Positions 17,998 to 26,869 of a stretch of 64,000 nucleotides of DNA are shown here, in pieces. The stretch lies in assembly GCA_040768845.1 (NCBI GenBank), contig JAXGME010000002.1:526362-590361 (forward strand), written 5' to 3'. Within the stretch, counting starts at the first letter, position 1, and the number at the start of each line of letters is the position of its first letter. The notes below the pieces were generated by a model, which saw only the letters and a program-made list of their open reading frames with translations, was not told where the DNA came from and did no database searches. Both the position numbers and the translations under genes were made by a program. Origin of the DNA: JAEZHK01 sp040768845 (lineage in GTDB: Bacteria; Bacillota; Clostridia; Christensenellales; Aristaeellaceae).

Positions 17998-18885
17998 ATG
18001 CATACGATCGATACGGTATACTGCGCGGCCATTACCCCGATGAATTACGACCAGTCCGTGGACCTGGCCGGGCTCGTCCGGAACATCCGCTGGTACCGCG
18101 AGCAGGGGCTCGGAGGGGTGCTCGTCTGCGGGGGCACGGGCGAATTCGTCAGCCTGACCTTTGAGGAACGCCAGGCGGTGGTGGCGGCGGCCGCGCGGGA
18201 GATCGCCGGGCAATGCGGCTTCATGGTGGGCTGCGCCGCGGAAACGACCCGGGAGGCCGTGCTGCACGCGCAGCATGCGCAGGTGTGCGGCGCGGACGGG
18301 CTTTTGTTGATCGCCCCCTACTACTTCAAACCCTCGAAGGACGAGCTCGCCGCCCACATGCGCGCGGTGGCGCGGGCGGTATCCATCCCCGTGGTGCTGT
18401 ACAACAACCCCGGCGCCTGCGGCAGCGACCTGACGCCGGAGATCATCGCGGACCTTGCCGCCGGGCCCAACATCGCCGGCGTGAAGGAAGCCACCGGCGA
18501 CCTGCGGCGGGTGGACGAGATTCGCCGCCTTTGTCCGGAGGATTTCCGCGTGGTGTGCGGCTGCGACTATTTGGCCTGCGATATTCTGGAAAAGGGCGGT
18601 GCCGGCTGGATCTCCATCACCGCCAACGCGCTGCCCGGCCCGTCCCAGCACCTCTTTGACCGCGCGCGCTCCGGTGACCACGCCGCCGCGCGGCGCGTCA
18701 TGGAGCGGTATCTGCCCCTCTACACCGTCTGCGAGCAGCCCTACAAGGCCATCCAGACCGTCAAGTTCATGATGGAGGCGCTGGGCTGCGCCAGCGGCCC
18801 CAGCCGCCTGCCCCGCCAGCCGCTGACGGAAGGCGAAAAGGCCGGCGTGCTGGCGATGATGCGAGAAGCGGGCCTTCCGGCCTGA
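17998..18885 (+). CDS. DapA-family class I aldolase/dehydratase
   Basis: 295 residues, a TIM-barrel of the dihydrodipicolinate synthase/N-acetylneuraminate lyase superfamily. It has GGTGEF (substrate carboxylate loop), YNNP (catalytic Tyr) and GVKEATGD with the Schiff-base lysine. These motifs define the mechanism (pyruvate or 2-keto-acid enamine) but not the substrate. The neighbours are an L-serine dehydratase and an aldehyde dehydrogenase 15 bases and further downstream, which points to catabolism rather than lysine synthesis. DapA-family dehydratases or deaminases paired with a semialdehyde dehydrogenase are known in sugar-acid and hydroxyproline routes; this is only an analogy. Confidence 0.85.
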   Translation: MHTIDTVYCAAITPMNYDQSVDLAGLVRNIRWYREQGLGGVLVCGGTGEFVSLTFEERQAVVAAAAREIAGQCGFMVGCAAETTREAVLHAQHAQVCGADGLLLIAPYYFKPSKDELAAHMRAVARAVSIPVVLYNNPGACGSDLTPEIIADLAAGPNIAGVKEATGDLRRVDEIRRLCPEDFRVVCGCDYLACDILEKGGAGWISITANALPGPSQHLFDRARSGDHAAARRVMERYLPLYTVCEQPYKAIQTVKFMMEALGCASGPSRLPRQPLTEGEKAGVLAMMREAGLPA

Positions 18886-18900
18886 CGGGAGGAATCATCC

Positions 18901-20478
18901 ATGACGAGCCATTCCCCCGGCCTTTTTACCGATGTGATCGGCCCGGTGATGCGCGGCCCCTCCAGTTCCCACGTGGCGGCGGCACACCGGATCGGCAGCA
19001 TCGTGCGGCAGTCGCTCGCGGACGCACCCGCGGGCGCGGTGGTGGACTTTGACACCGCCGGGTCCCTCGCCAAAACCCATCGGGGTCACGGAACGGACTT
19101 TGGCTTTGCCGGCGGTCTGCTGGGCATCCCGCTGACGGACCCCCGGGTGGCGGACGCCTGCGCCGTCGCGGCGCGGGACGGCGTGGACATCCGCTTCCGG
19201 GTGCTGGACTACGGCGCGGCGCACCCCAGCCACTATCGGATCGAGGCCCGGGACGGCCGGGGCGCGATCCGCCGCTGGGACGCGGTGTCCACCGGCGGCG
19301 GCATGATCGAAATGCTCCGGCTGAACGGCCATCCGGTATCCGTCAACGGCGCCTTTTACGAGGTACTGGCCTTTCTGCCGGAGGGCCCGGCGCGGGCCCG
19401 CGCCGCGGCCCTCCTGAGCGGCGAGATCGCGTCGGCGGACGCGGCGCTCGTCCAGATCCGTCTTTTTGGCCCGCCGGAGGCCGGGGCGCTGGAGTCGGTC
19501 CGCCGCCTCCCCGGCGCGGCCGACGTGATCGTCCTTTCGCCGGTGCTGCCCGCGCCCACGGCGCCGGGGGCCCGCGTGCCCTTTGACACCGCCGAGGCGC
19601 TCCTCGCCTACGCCCGGACGGCGGGCCGCCCGCTCTCCGGCTGCGCGCTGGCCTACGAAAGCGCCCGGAGCGGCCTGACGGAGGATGCCGTCCGCGAGAA
19701 GATGGCCGAGCTGGTGGGCATCATGCGCGGCGGAATCCGCCGGGGCCTCCGGGGGACCGATTGGGCCGACCGCATTCTGGGCCCTCAGGCCACCCTCTAC
19801 GAGGCGGGCAGGAGCGCCGGCGCACTGGCGCCGCTGGGCGCACTGGACACCGTGATTCCCTACATCACCGCCCTGATGGAGGCCAAGAGCGCCCTGGAGG
19901 TGATCGTGGCCGCGCCCACGGTGGGCGCCTGCGGCTGCCTGCCCGGCACGGTGCTGGGCGTGGCCGACGCGGCGAATCTGACGGACGGGGACGCGGTGCG
20001 CGGCATGCTGGCGGCGGGCGCGGTGGGCGTTTTGATCGCGGCGGGGGCGACTTTTTCCGCCGAGATCGCCGGCTGTCAGGCCGAGTGCGGCGCGGGCTCC
20101 TCAATGGCGGCCGCCGGCGTGGCGGAAATGCTGGGCGCGGGCGCAAAGACCTGTCTGGACGCCGCGTCCATCGCGCTGCAGAACATCACCGGCCTCGCCT
20201 GCGATCCGGTGGCCGACCGCACGGAGGTGCCCTGCCTGGGCAAGAACGTGATGGGCGGCGCCAACGCGCTGGCCAGCGCCAACATGGCGCTGGCGGGCTA
20301 TGACCGGGTGATCCCGCTGGACGAAACCATCCGCGCCATGGCCCGGACGGGCGAACTGATGCCGCCGCAGCTGCGCTGCACGCTGGGCGGGCTGGGCGAC
20401 ACCCCCACGGCCCGCGCCATTTACCGGCGGCTGAACGGAACCGATCAAGAAGGAGGCGCATCCGATGCGAACCCATGA
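18901..20478 (+). CDS. Iron-sulfur L-serine ammonia-lyase, beta and alpha domains fused
   Basis: 525 residues. The N-terminal half is the beta domain (DVIGPVMRGPSSSHVAAAHR) and the C-terminal half the alpha domain (APTVGACGCLPGTV, GCQAECGAGSSMAAAG, CDPVADRTEVPCLGKNVMGG) with the cysteines that ligate a [4Fe-4S] cluster. It would convert L-serine to pyruvate and ammonia. Many Firmicutes encode the halves as two genes; here they are one chain, as in Escherichia coli but with extra linker. The stop overlaps the aldehyde dehydrogenase start by 14 bases. A related beta-hydroxy amino acid as substrate cannot be excluded. Confidence 0.85.
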   Translation: MTSHSPGLFTDVIGPVMRGPSSSHVAAAHRIGSIVRQSLADAPAGAVVDFDTAGSLAKTHRGHGTDFGFAGGLLGIPLTDPRVADACAVAARDGVDIRFRVLDYGAAHPSHYRIEARDGRGAIRRWDAVSTGGGMIEMLRLNGHPVSVNGAFYEVLAFLPEGPARARAAALLSGEIASADAALVQIRLFGPPEAGALESVRRLPGAADVIVLSPVLPAPTAPGARVPFDTAEALLAYARTAGRPLSGCALAYESARSGLTEDAVREKMAELVGIMRGGIRRGLRGTDWADRILGPQATLYEAGRSAGALAPLGALDTVIPYITALMEAKSALEVIVAAPTVGACGCLPGTVLGVADAANLTDGDAVRGMLAAGAVGVLIAAGATFSAEIAGCQAECGAGSSMAAAGVAEMLGAGAKTCLDAASIALQNITGLACDPVADRTEVPCLGKNVMGGANALASANMALAGYDRVIPLDETIRAMARTGELMPPQLRCTLGGLGDTPTARAIYRRLNGTDQEGGASDANP

Positions 20479-21958
20479 AGAATATATAGCCCTCGCCCGC
20501 ACGGTGTCCGGCCCCACGGGCGCGTTCATTGACGGGGCGTTTGCGCCCTCCGCCTCGGGCGATACGTTTGTGACTGTGAACCCCGCCAACGGTGCCCCCA
20601 TTGCGGAGGTGGCGCTCTGCGCCGAGGCGGACGTCAACCGCGCCGTGGCGGCCGCGCGCCGCGCCTTTGAGGACGGGCGCTGGCGCAAAATGCATCCGGC
20701 GGAGCGCAAGGCGCGGCTTTGCCGCCTCGCGGAGCTGATCGAGGCCTGCGGCGACGAGCTGGCGGTGCTGGAATCCATGGACAGCGGCAAGCCCATCCGC
20801 GACACCGCGGGGCTGGATGTGCCCGAAACCGCCGCCTGCTTTCGCTGGCACGGCGAGGCCGCGGACAAGCTGGAGGACGCGGTGACCGCCACCGGCCCCG
20901 ACGTGGTCAGCCTGACGGTGCGGGAACCCATCGGCGTGGTGGCGGCGGTGCTGCCGTGGAATTTTCCGCTGCAGATGGCCGCCTGGAAGCTGGCGCCCAT
21001 TCTGGCCACGGGCAACAGCGTGGTGGCCAAGCCCGCGAAGCTGACGTCGCTGACGCTGCTGAAGCTCGCGGCGCTGACCCTCGAAGCCGGCATTCCGGAG
21101 GGCGTGGTGAACGTGGTGCCCGGGGACGGGCGCGTGGTGGGATCGACGCTGGCGCTGCACCCGGACGTGGACATGATCACCTTCACCGGCTCCACGGAGG
21201 TGGGCCGGCAGCTGCTGGCGCAGTCGGGCGCGTCCAATCTGAAGCGGGTGCTGCTGGAACTGGGCGGAAAAAATCCCTGTGTGGTCATGCCGGACGTGGC
21301 GGACCTTTCCACCGCCGCGGAGCAGATCGTCTCCGCCGCCCTTTGGAACATGGGCGAAAACTGCACCGCCAATTCCAGGATTCTGGCGCACCGGGACATC
21401 AAGGACAGGCTCCTGGAGGCGCTTCTGGCCGAGGTGGCGCGCTGGAAGGCGGGCGATCCGCTGAACCCGGAGAACCGCCACGGCGCGATGATCGAGGAAA
21501 GGCACCTGAAAAGGGTGCTGGGTTACGTCAAAACCGGCGTGGAGGAGGGGGCGGGGCTGGTCTACGGCGGGCACCGCATCCTCGAGGAGACCGGCGGATT
21601 CTTTATGAAGCCCGCGGTGTTTGACGATGTGACGAGCGAAATGACCCTCTATCGGGAGGAGATCTTCGGGCCGGTCTTCGGCGTCAGCACCTTTGACACG
21701 CCGGAGGAGGCCATCCAAATGGCCAACGACACGCCCTACGGCCTGCAGGCCAGCGTATGGTCCGGCGATGTGAACGCCGTGCACCGGCTGAGCCGCGGCA
21801 TCCGCGCGGGCACCATATCGGTCAACTGCTATTCGGAGGGCGACATCGGCACCCCCTTTGGCGGGTTCAAGCAGTCGGGTTTCTTCGGCCGCGACAAGTC
21901 CCTGTGGGCCAACCGGCAGTACACCGAGCTCAAGACCATCTGGACGCAGATCCGCTGA
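20465..21958 (+). CDS. NAD(P)+-dependent aldehyde dehydrogenase
   Basis: 497 residues of the ALDH superfamily. Visible are the NAD-binding loop (LPWNFPLQMAAWKLAPILAT, then VAKPA), FTGSTEVGR, the catalytic glutamate (LELGGKNP), the catalytic cysteine (NMGENCTANSRI) and the C-terminal GTPFGGFKQSGFFGRD. Sequence style is nearest to the PuuC/betaine-aldehyde group acting on small or amino aldehydes. Ribosome site AAGGAGG lies inside the end of the serine dehydratase gene, so the two are coupled. The substrate is probably the product of the DapA-family enzyme in the same run, an inference. Confidence 0.88.
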   Translation: MRTHEEYIALARTVSGPTGAFIDGAFAPSASGDTFVTVNPANGAPIAEVALCAEADVNRAVAAARRAFEDGRWRKMHPAERKARLCRLAELIEACGDELAVLESMDSGKPIRDTAGLDVPETAACFRWHGEAADKLEDAVTATGPDVVSLTVREPIGVVAAVLPWNFPLQMAAWKLAPILATGNSVVAKPAKLTSLTLLKLAALTLEAGIPEGVVNVVPGDGRVVGSTLALHPDVDMITFTGSTEVGRQLLAQSGASNLKRVLLELGGKNPCVVMPDVADLSTAAEQIVSAALWNMGENCTANSRILAHRDIKDRLLEALLAEVARWKAGDPLNPENRHGAMIEERHLKRVLGYVKTGVEEGAGLVYGGHRILEETGGFFMKPAVFDDVTSEMTLYREEIFGPVFGVSTFDTPEEAIQMANDTPYGLQASVWSGDVNAVHRLSRGIRAGTISVNCYSEGDIGTPFGGFKQSGFFGRDKSLWANRQYTELKTIWTQIR

Positions 21959-21965
21959 AACGCGG

Positions 21966-21995
21966 GGCCCCCCGAAGGCAAGCCTTCGGGGGGCC
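21966..21995. terminator. Hairpin between convergent operons
   Basis: A perfect 14-base-pair inverted repeat (GGCCCCCCGAAGGC and complement, two-base loop) between the + strand aldehyde dehydrogenase stop and the minus-strand Gfo/Idh stop. It can end transcripts from both sides, although T-runs are short. Confidence 0.7.
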
Positions 21996-22013
21996 TCCAT
22001 GTCCCGGGCGCCA

Positions 22014-23099
22014 TCAGATCTCCAGCGGGAAGCGCACGATGGCGTGGTCGCGGGTGGAGCGGTAGATGGCCGTGAAGAGCTCCACCGTCCTCAGCCCGTC
22101 CTCCAGCGTAATGCGCGGCGCGCGCCCCTCGTCGATCGCGCCGAGGAAATCCTTGAGCTGCGCCCGGTGAAAGTAGTCCGTGCCGTCGATGGAATGGAAG
22201 AAAGCCGCGTCCTCCTCGTTCCAGCGCGCCAGCCGGTCCGCCTCGCCGGCGACCGTCCACAGATCGTTCACCGGCGGCTCGGCGATGCCGGAGACGCCCG
22301 CGATGAACATCGCGCCGCCGTCTGTCTTGACGCCGACGCTGGCGCCGTTCTCTCCATGCACGTGCACGTTTCCGTAGAGCGCGGGGTTCTGGGAATTGCT
22401 GACCACGATGTTGCCCAGCGCGCCGCTTTTGAAGCGGACCACGGCGACGGCGGTATCGTCCACCTCGAGATCGGGGTGGTTGAGGGTATCCCAAATGCCG
22501 AAGACCTCGCGGATCTCGCCCATGTACCACAAAAGCAGGTCCAGCTGGTGGGGCGCCTGGTTGACCAGCACGCCGCCGCCCTCGCCCTTCCAGGTGCCGC
22601 GCCAGGGATCGGACCGGTAGTAGGCCATGTCCCGCCAGCCCAGCATGGTGACGGTGCCCAGGATGGGCCTGCCCAGCTTGCCCTGATCGATGGCCTCCTT
22701 CACCCGCACGGCCGGGCGGTAAAAGCGCCGCTGGCAGATGGTGGTGCCCACGACGCCCGACGCCCGGGCCGCCCCGACAATCGCGCGGGCGTCCCCGAGC
22801 GACGCGGCCAGCGGCTTTTCCACCGCGATGTGAAGGCCCAGCCGCGCGGCCTCGACGGCGTAGAGGGCGTGGTTCGGGTGCGGGGTGCAGATGCTGACGG
22901 CCTCCGCGCCGGTGGCCTTCACCAGTGCCTCCAGGCTGTCAAACCCCGGCACGCCGTATTCCCCGCCAAACTGCTCGCCGCGGCCGGGCCGCGTGCCCAC
23001 CGCGCCCACAAATTCGCTCGCCTCCAGGGCGGCGTAGGACCGGGCGTGAAAATGCCCCACCTTCCCGCAGCCGACAACGGCGGTTTTGATTTTGCGCAT
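22014..23099 (-). CDS. Gfo/Idh/MocA-family NAD(P)-dependent oxidoreductase
   Basis: 361 residues. The N-terminal Rossmann fold starts VVGCGKVGHFHARS, and the family's catalytic lysine motif EKPLAASLGDA is present at about residues 90-100, followed by the alpha/beta substrate domain with VNQAPHQLDLLLWYMG (active-site Asp/His). Such enzymes oxidise sugars, inositols or glycosides. It is the last gene of a minus-strand run that begins with a ribose-type importer, 12 bases after the zinc alcohol dehydrogenase. Sugar substrate unknown. Confidence 0.9.
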   Translation of the reverse strand: MRKIKTAVVGCGKVGHFHARSYAALEASEFVGAVGTRPGRGEQFGGEYGVPGFDSLEALVKATGAEAVSICTPHPNHALYAVEAARLGLHIAVEKPLAASLGDARAIVGAARASGVVGTTICQRRFYRPAVRVKEAIDQGKLGRPILGTVTMLGWRDMAYYRSDPWRGTWKGEGGGVLVNQAPHQLDLLLWYMGEIREVFGIWDTLNHPDLEVDDTAVAVVRFKSGALGNIVVSNSQNPALYGNVHVHGENGASVGVKTDGGAMFIAGVSGIAEPPVNDLWTVAGEADRLARWNEEDAAFFHSIDGTDYFHRAQLKDFLGAIDEGRAPRITLEDGLRTVELFTAIYRSTRDHAIVRFPLEI

Positions 23100-23111
23100 G
23101 GCGCTCCCCCC

Positions 23112-24146
23112 TTACGGAATCAGCACGACCTTGTAGAGGCCTTCCTCGCGGTTGTACAGGCGCTTCAGCCATTCGCCGCCCTCCGAGAGCGGCACGGCCC
23201 TGGAGATCATGGCATCCACGTCCACCCTGCCCTCCGCGATCAATTCCAGGCACTTTGCGTATTCCCCGGCGGAGGCGCAGCTTCCAAAGAGGCTGATCTG
23301 CCGCGTCACCACCCATTGCAGCGGAAAGTCGATCGTCTGGGCCAGGTTGCCGATCAGCACCACCCTGCCGTTCAACGAAACCGCCTTCAGGCACAGGTTG
23401 ACCGTCGGGCCGATGCCGGTGGCGTCCATGGCCACGTCCGCGCCGCGCCCGCCCTTCGTCAGCGCCAGGATTTGCCCGAGGGCGTCCCCGTCCCTGGAAT
23501 TCACCGCGGCGGTGGCGCCGTTTTCCAGCGCCGTCTTCAGCCGCCTGTCGTCGATATCCACGGCGATCACCGTCCTGGCGCCAAAGCTGCGGGCCACCTG
23601 CATGCTCAGCATGCCGATGGTGCCCACGCCCACGATCACCACCGCCATGTCCGGCCCGATGGCCGTGCGGGTCGCGGCGTGGTAGGCGATGGAAAGCGGC
23701 TCCACCATCGCGGCCTGGCGGTAGGTCACCCCGTCCGGCAGGCGGTACAGCACGCGCTCCGGCACCACCACGTATTCGGCAAAGGCGCCGTCCATGCGGT
23801 AATCCTCGCAGGATACGCCCAGCACGCGCCGGTTGGCGCAGAGATTGACGTCGCCCGAGCGGCACATGTCGCATTCTCCGCAGTAGATGGTGGAATCAAA
23901 GGTCACGCGGTCGCCGGGCTTAAAGCCCCGCACCGCGCCGCCCACGGCTTCGATTTCGCCGGCGGCCTCGTGCCCCATGATCACCGGCGGCCTGCGGCGG
24001 CCGGTGGAGCCGTCCATGCCGTGCACGTCGCTGCCGCAGACCGCGCACGCCCTGACCCGGATCAGCGCCTCGTCCGGCCCGGGCGACGGCGTGGGCACCT
24101 CCCGAAAGGAAAACTCCCCGTACTTTTCCATGACCAGCGCCTTCAC
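23112..24146 (-). CDS. Zinc-dependent alcohol/sugar dehydrogenase (MDR family)
   Basis: About 344 residues. Catalytic zinc motif CAVCGSDVHG and GHEAAGEIEAVG, structural zinc cluster CGECDMCRSGDVNLC, and the NAD-binding VGVGTIGMLSMQVAR. The GTG start is chosen because AAAGGAGG lies eight bases before it; ATG 24152 would leave only two bases. It resembles sorbitol/threonine/L-idonate dehydrogenases. Placed between GH2 and Gfo/Idh genes, it probably oxidises the sugar released by the glycosidase. Confidence 0.9.
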   Translation of the reverse strand: MKALVMEKYGEFSFREVPTPSPGPDEALIRVRACAVCGSDVHGMDGSTGRRRPPVIMGHEAAGEIEAVGGAVRGFKPGDRVTFDSTIYCGECDMCRSGDVNLCANRRVLGVSCEDYRMDGAFAEYVVVPERVLYRLPDGVTYRQAAMVEPLSIAYHAATRTAIGPDMAVVIVGVGTIGMLSMQVARSFGARTVIAVDIDDRRLKTALENGATAAVNSRDGDALGQILALTKGGRGADVAMDATGIGPTVNLCLKAVSLNGRVVLIGNLAQTIDFPLQWVVTRQISLFGSCASAGEYAKCLELIAEGRVDVDAMISRAVPLSEGGEWLKRLYNREEGLYKVVLIP

Positions 24147-24163
24147 GCGCATCTCCTCCTTTG

Positions 24164-26821
24164 TCAAGTCATCCGGATGGACGGGGCCAGCGCATACCGC
24201 CCCGAGTGGCGCCCGTAGAGGGCCAGCCCCCCGCCGCCGCTCACCCGGAGGACGATGTCCACCGCCCCGGCCCGCCACAGCGCGGGGACGATCCGGCTGG
24301 GCAGCGGGGCGCGGATCAGGTATCCGTAGGAGCCCGCCTCGTCCAGCCTCCGGTCGTCCTTCTGGGCGTGCCAGCTCAGGATGCCCCGGGCGTCCGCCGG
24401 GTCGTTGGGGAGGGAAAAGCACCCGATGCGCTCGCCCCCCGCAAAAACCTCCACCGCCGAAGGATAGGGCGCCTCGTCGGTCATGAAGTAGGAATTGGGA
24501 AACGCGCCGCGGTCCGTGAGGCTCTTGGGGTCCCGGAAGAACCGGAGCGGGTCCAGCGCCTCCACCGCCTCGCGCGCATCCTTGGCGAGCACGCGCTTGG
24601 CGCCCGCCTCGGCGAGAAGCTCCAGCCCGTCCGGGCAGGCCCCGCCCGGCAGATCGACCCGGAACCACACCTCGCCGGAGCCGCCAAAACACAGCTTTTC
24701 GCCGTCCATGGCCGTCCAGGATACCGGAAAGCGGTCGTCCGCCGGCCCGCCCAGCGGCAAAAGCCGCGGGTCGCGCGCCGGCCGCCGGACGTCAAAGGCG
24801 GTGAAGTTTCTGGAGATCGCGTGGCCGCGATCATCCAAAAGCCAGATCGAGCAGACCGCCGCCGCGTCCGCGTCCGGCATGGTCAGCGCCAGCGGCTCAA
24901 GGCATGTGACGCCCAAACCAAAAGCGTCGATCGGGCGCTCTCCCCAATCCGCCGTGATGCGGCCGTCGGGAGAATCGTACCAGAGCGCCCAGGCGATTCG
25001 CGCGCCCGCCCCGCCCCGGCCGGAAAAGCTCGAAAGCACCAGCGGCACAAGCACCGTTTCGCCCGCGCGGACCGTTTGGCAGGGCGGCGCGTCGACGGCG
25101 ACGAAGTCCTGCGCATGGAGATCCCGGAGCGTCATACCGCGGCAGAGATCGCCGTATCCAAAGTCCTTGTCCCGGCCGTCCACGCGGTAGTAACCGTTGA
25201 ACTCGTTGACGACGTCCCGGAACTCAGTGAACACGAAGCCGCACAGCTTTTCGTGCAGGCGAAACTCGTTGAGCATGTAGCGGTACTGCCAGGCGATGTC
25301 GCTGTCCCCCGCGGAGCCCTCCACGCCCCAGACCATGCCGCACTCGCTGACCATGAGCGGCTCCCGCCCCTGCCGCGCGCCGCCGGTGTAATTGAAGGCG
25401 GAGCCCGCCCAGGTTTCGCGCACGACGCGCGCCACGTGCTCGCGCAGCGGCTGGTAGCCGTTCATGTAGAAGTGCCAGGTGTTGAGATCGGTCTGCACAT
25501 GGTCGTAATTGCAGGCGGAGTTGTCCTCGATCAGGCGGGTGGGGTCAAGGCGCTTGGCGCGGGCGTACATCCGGCGCACCCAGTCCTGCGTCTCGGCGCG
25601 GTACGTCTTTTGGCCGCCCTCAAAGTGGAAAAGTCCCCAGGTTTCGTTGAAGAGCACGAACGAAATGATCGACGGATGGCTGCGGTCGCGCAGCATCACC
25701 TCGCGCATCTCGTCCTCGTAGGCCCCCCGGGCCTCCCCGTCGGGCTCACCCCAGAAGCAGGGCATGTCCTCCATCACCATGATGCCGGCCTTGTCCATGT
25801 GGTAGAGCATCCTGGGCTCCTCCGGCTTGATGTGGAAGCGCACCAAGTTCAGGCCCAGCCGCTTCATGCGCCAGGCCTCGTCCTCGAACACGCGCTCGTC
25901 CTCCGCGGTAAAGCCGCCCCGGGCGTATACCGCCTGATCCAGCGCGCCGCAGAGGGATACGGGCCGCCCGTTGAGGGTAATCCAGGGAAATTCGCGCCCG
26001 CCAAAGCACCGCGCGGCGATCTCGCGGATGCCAAAGTAGCTGCGGACGCGATCCTCCCCGCACTCGGAAAAAAGCGCCACCGTGCCCTCGTAGAGGTACG
26101 GATCCTCCGTGGACCACAGCCGGGGGTTCTCTACGCGGAAGCGAAGCTCGACTTCGTTCCGCCCGCACTCAAGGGCGCAGTCACGGGCGAAGGTCCGCCC
26201 CGCAAAGGCGGCCTCGAGCCGCGCTGCGCCGGCGGCGCCGGCTTCCACCCCGGCCCGGAGGATGACGGTCCCGTCGCAGCGCGTCTCAAAAAACAGATTC
26301 TCCAGCCAGGCCGCGGGCCGCTCCTCCAGCCACACGGTTTGCCAGATGCCGGCGATCTCGGCGTAGAGTTGCTTGCCGGTGGTCTGGCAGGGCCGGCGCG
26401 CGTCCCGCGCGCGGACCTCGATCAGGTTTTCCTCGCCCGGCCGCCAGAAATCGGCTACGTCAAAGGCGAAGGGCGCGTAGCCGCCGCGGTGCGTTCCGAT
26501 GCGCCGGCCATTGACGTAGGCTTCGCACGCGTAATCCACCGCGCCAAAGCACAGAAAGACGCGGCCCTTTGCGTCAAACCGCGCGCGCCGCGCGTACCAG
26601 CCGGTGCCCGGCTCGTCCCGCCCCACGCCGGAAAGCGCGTCGGCCCAGGAAAAGGGTACGGTGATCTTCCCGCCATAGTCGCCGCGCCGCGCGGCAAAAT
26701 CGGCCTCCGCCGCTTCCTCGCCCGCCGGAAACAGGCGAAAGTCCCAGGTTCCGTTGAGGTTGAGCCAATGCCCGCGCATGAGGTCCGGGCGCGGATGCTC
26801 CGGCTTGGGAATCGCCCTCAT
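24164..26821 (-). CDS. GH2-family glycoside hydrolase
   Basis: 885 residues. The N-terminal jelly-roll sugar-binding domain (LNGTWDFRLFPAG, YVNGRRIGTHRGGYAPFAFD), immunoglobulin-like domain and TIM barrel occur in the usual GH2 order. The acid/base glutamate lies in FVLFNETWGL and the nucleophile glutamate in GFVFTEFRDV. No signal peptide, so it cleaves imported glycosides inside the cell. GH2 covers beta-galactosidase, beta-glucuronidase, beta-mannosidase and others; which one is not clear. About 250 C-terminal residues after the barrel are extra beta domains. Followed 18 bases later by the alcohol dehydrogenase. Confidence 0.88.
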   Translation of the reverse strand: MRAIPKPEHPRPDLMRGHWLNLNGTWDFRLFPAGEEAAEADFAARRGDYGGKITVPFSWADALSGVGRDEPGTGWYARRARFDAKGRVFLCFGAVDYACEAYVNGRRIGTHRGGYAPFAFDVADFWRPGEENLIEVRARDARRPCQTTGKQLYAEIAGIWQTVWLEERPAAWLENLFFETRCDGTVILRAGVEAGAAGAARLEAAFAGRTFARDCALECGRNEVELRFRVENPRLWSTEDPYLYEGTVALFSECGEDRVRSYFGIREIAARCFGGREFPWITLNGRPVSLCGALDQAVYARGGFTAEDERVFEDEAWRMKRLGLNLVRFHIKPEEPRMLYHMDKAGIMVMEDMPCFWGEPDGEARGAYEDEMREVMLRDRSHPSIISFVLFNETWGLFHFEGGQKTYRAETQDWVRRMYARAKRLDPTRLIEDNSACNYDHVQTDLNTWHFYMNGYQPLREHVARVVRETWAGSAFNYTGGARQGREPLMVSECGMVWGVEGSAGDSDIAWQYRYMLNEFRLHEKLCGFVFTEFRDVVNEFNGYYRVDGRDKDFGYGDLCRGMTLRDLHAQDFVAVDAPPCQTVRAGETVLVPLVLSSFSGRGGAGARIAWALWYDSPDGRITADWGERPIDAFGLGVTCLEPLALTMPDADAAAVCSIWLLDDRGHAISRNFTAFDVRRPARDPRLLPLGGPADDRFPVSWTAMDGEKLCFGGSGEVWFRVDLPGGACPDGLELLAEAGAKRVLAKDAREAVEALDPLRFFRDPKSLTDRGAFPNSYFMTDEAPYPSAVEVFAGGERIGCFSLPNDPADARGILSWHAQKDDRRLDEAGSYGYLIRAPLPSRIVPALWRAGAVDIVLRVSGGGGLALYGRHSGRYALAPSIRMT

Positions 26822-26869
26822 GAAGCGCCTCCTTCGGAGATTGTCCTCTATATGGCCGGCTCAAAGGCG

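Noticed and set aside
17998..18885. Lysine-pathway dihydrodipicolinate synthase
   Set aside because: Neighbours are catabolic (serine dehydratase, aldehyde dehydrogenase); no other lysine genes are nearby. Motifs alone cannot settle it.
21858..24218. Long + strand frame over the Gfo/Idh and dehydrogenase genes
   Set aside because: Same reason: antisense shadow caused by high GC third positions.
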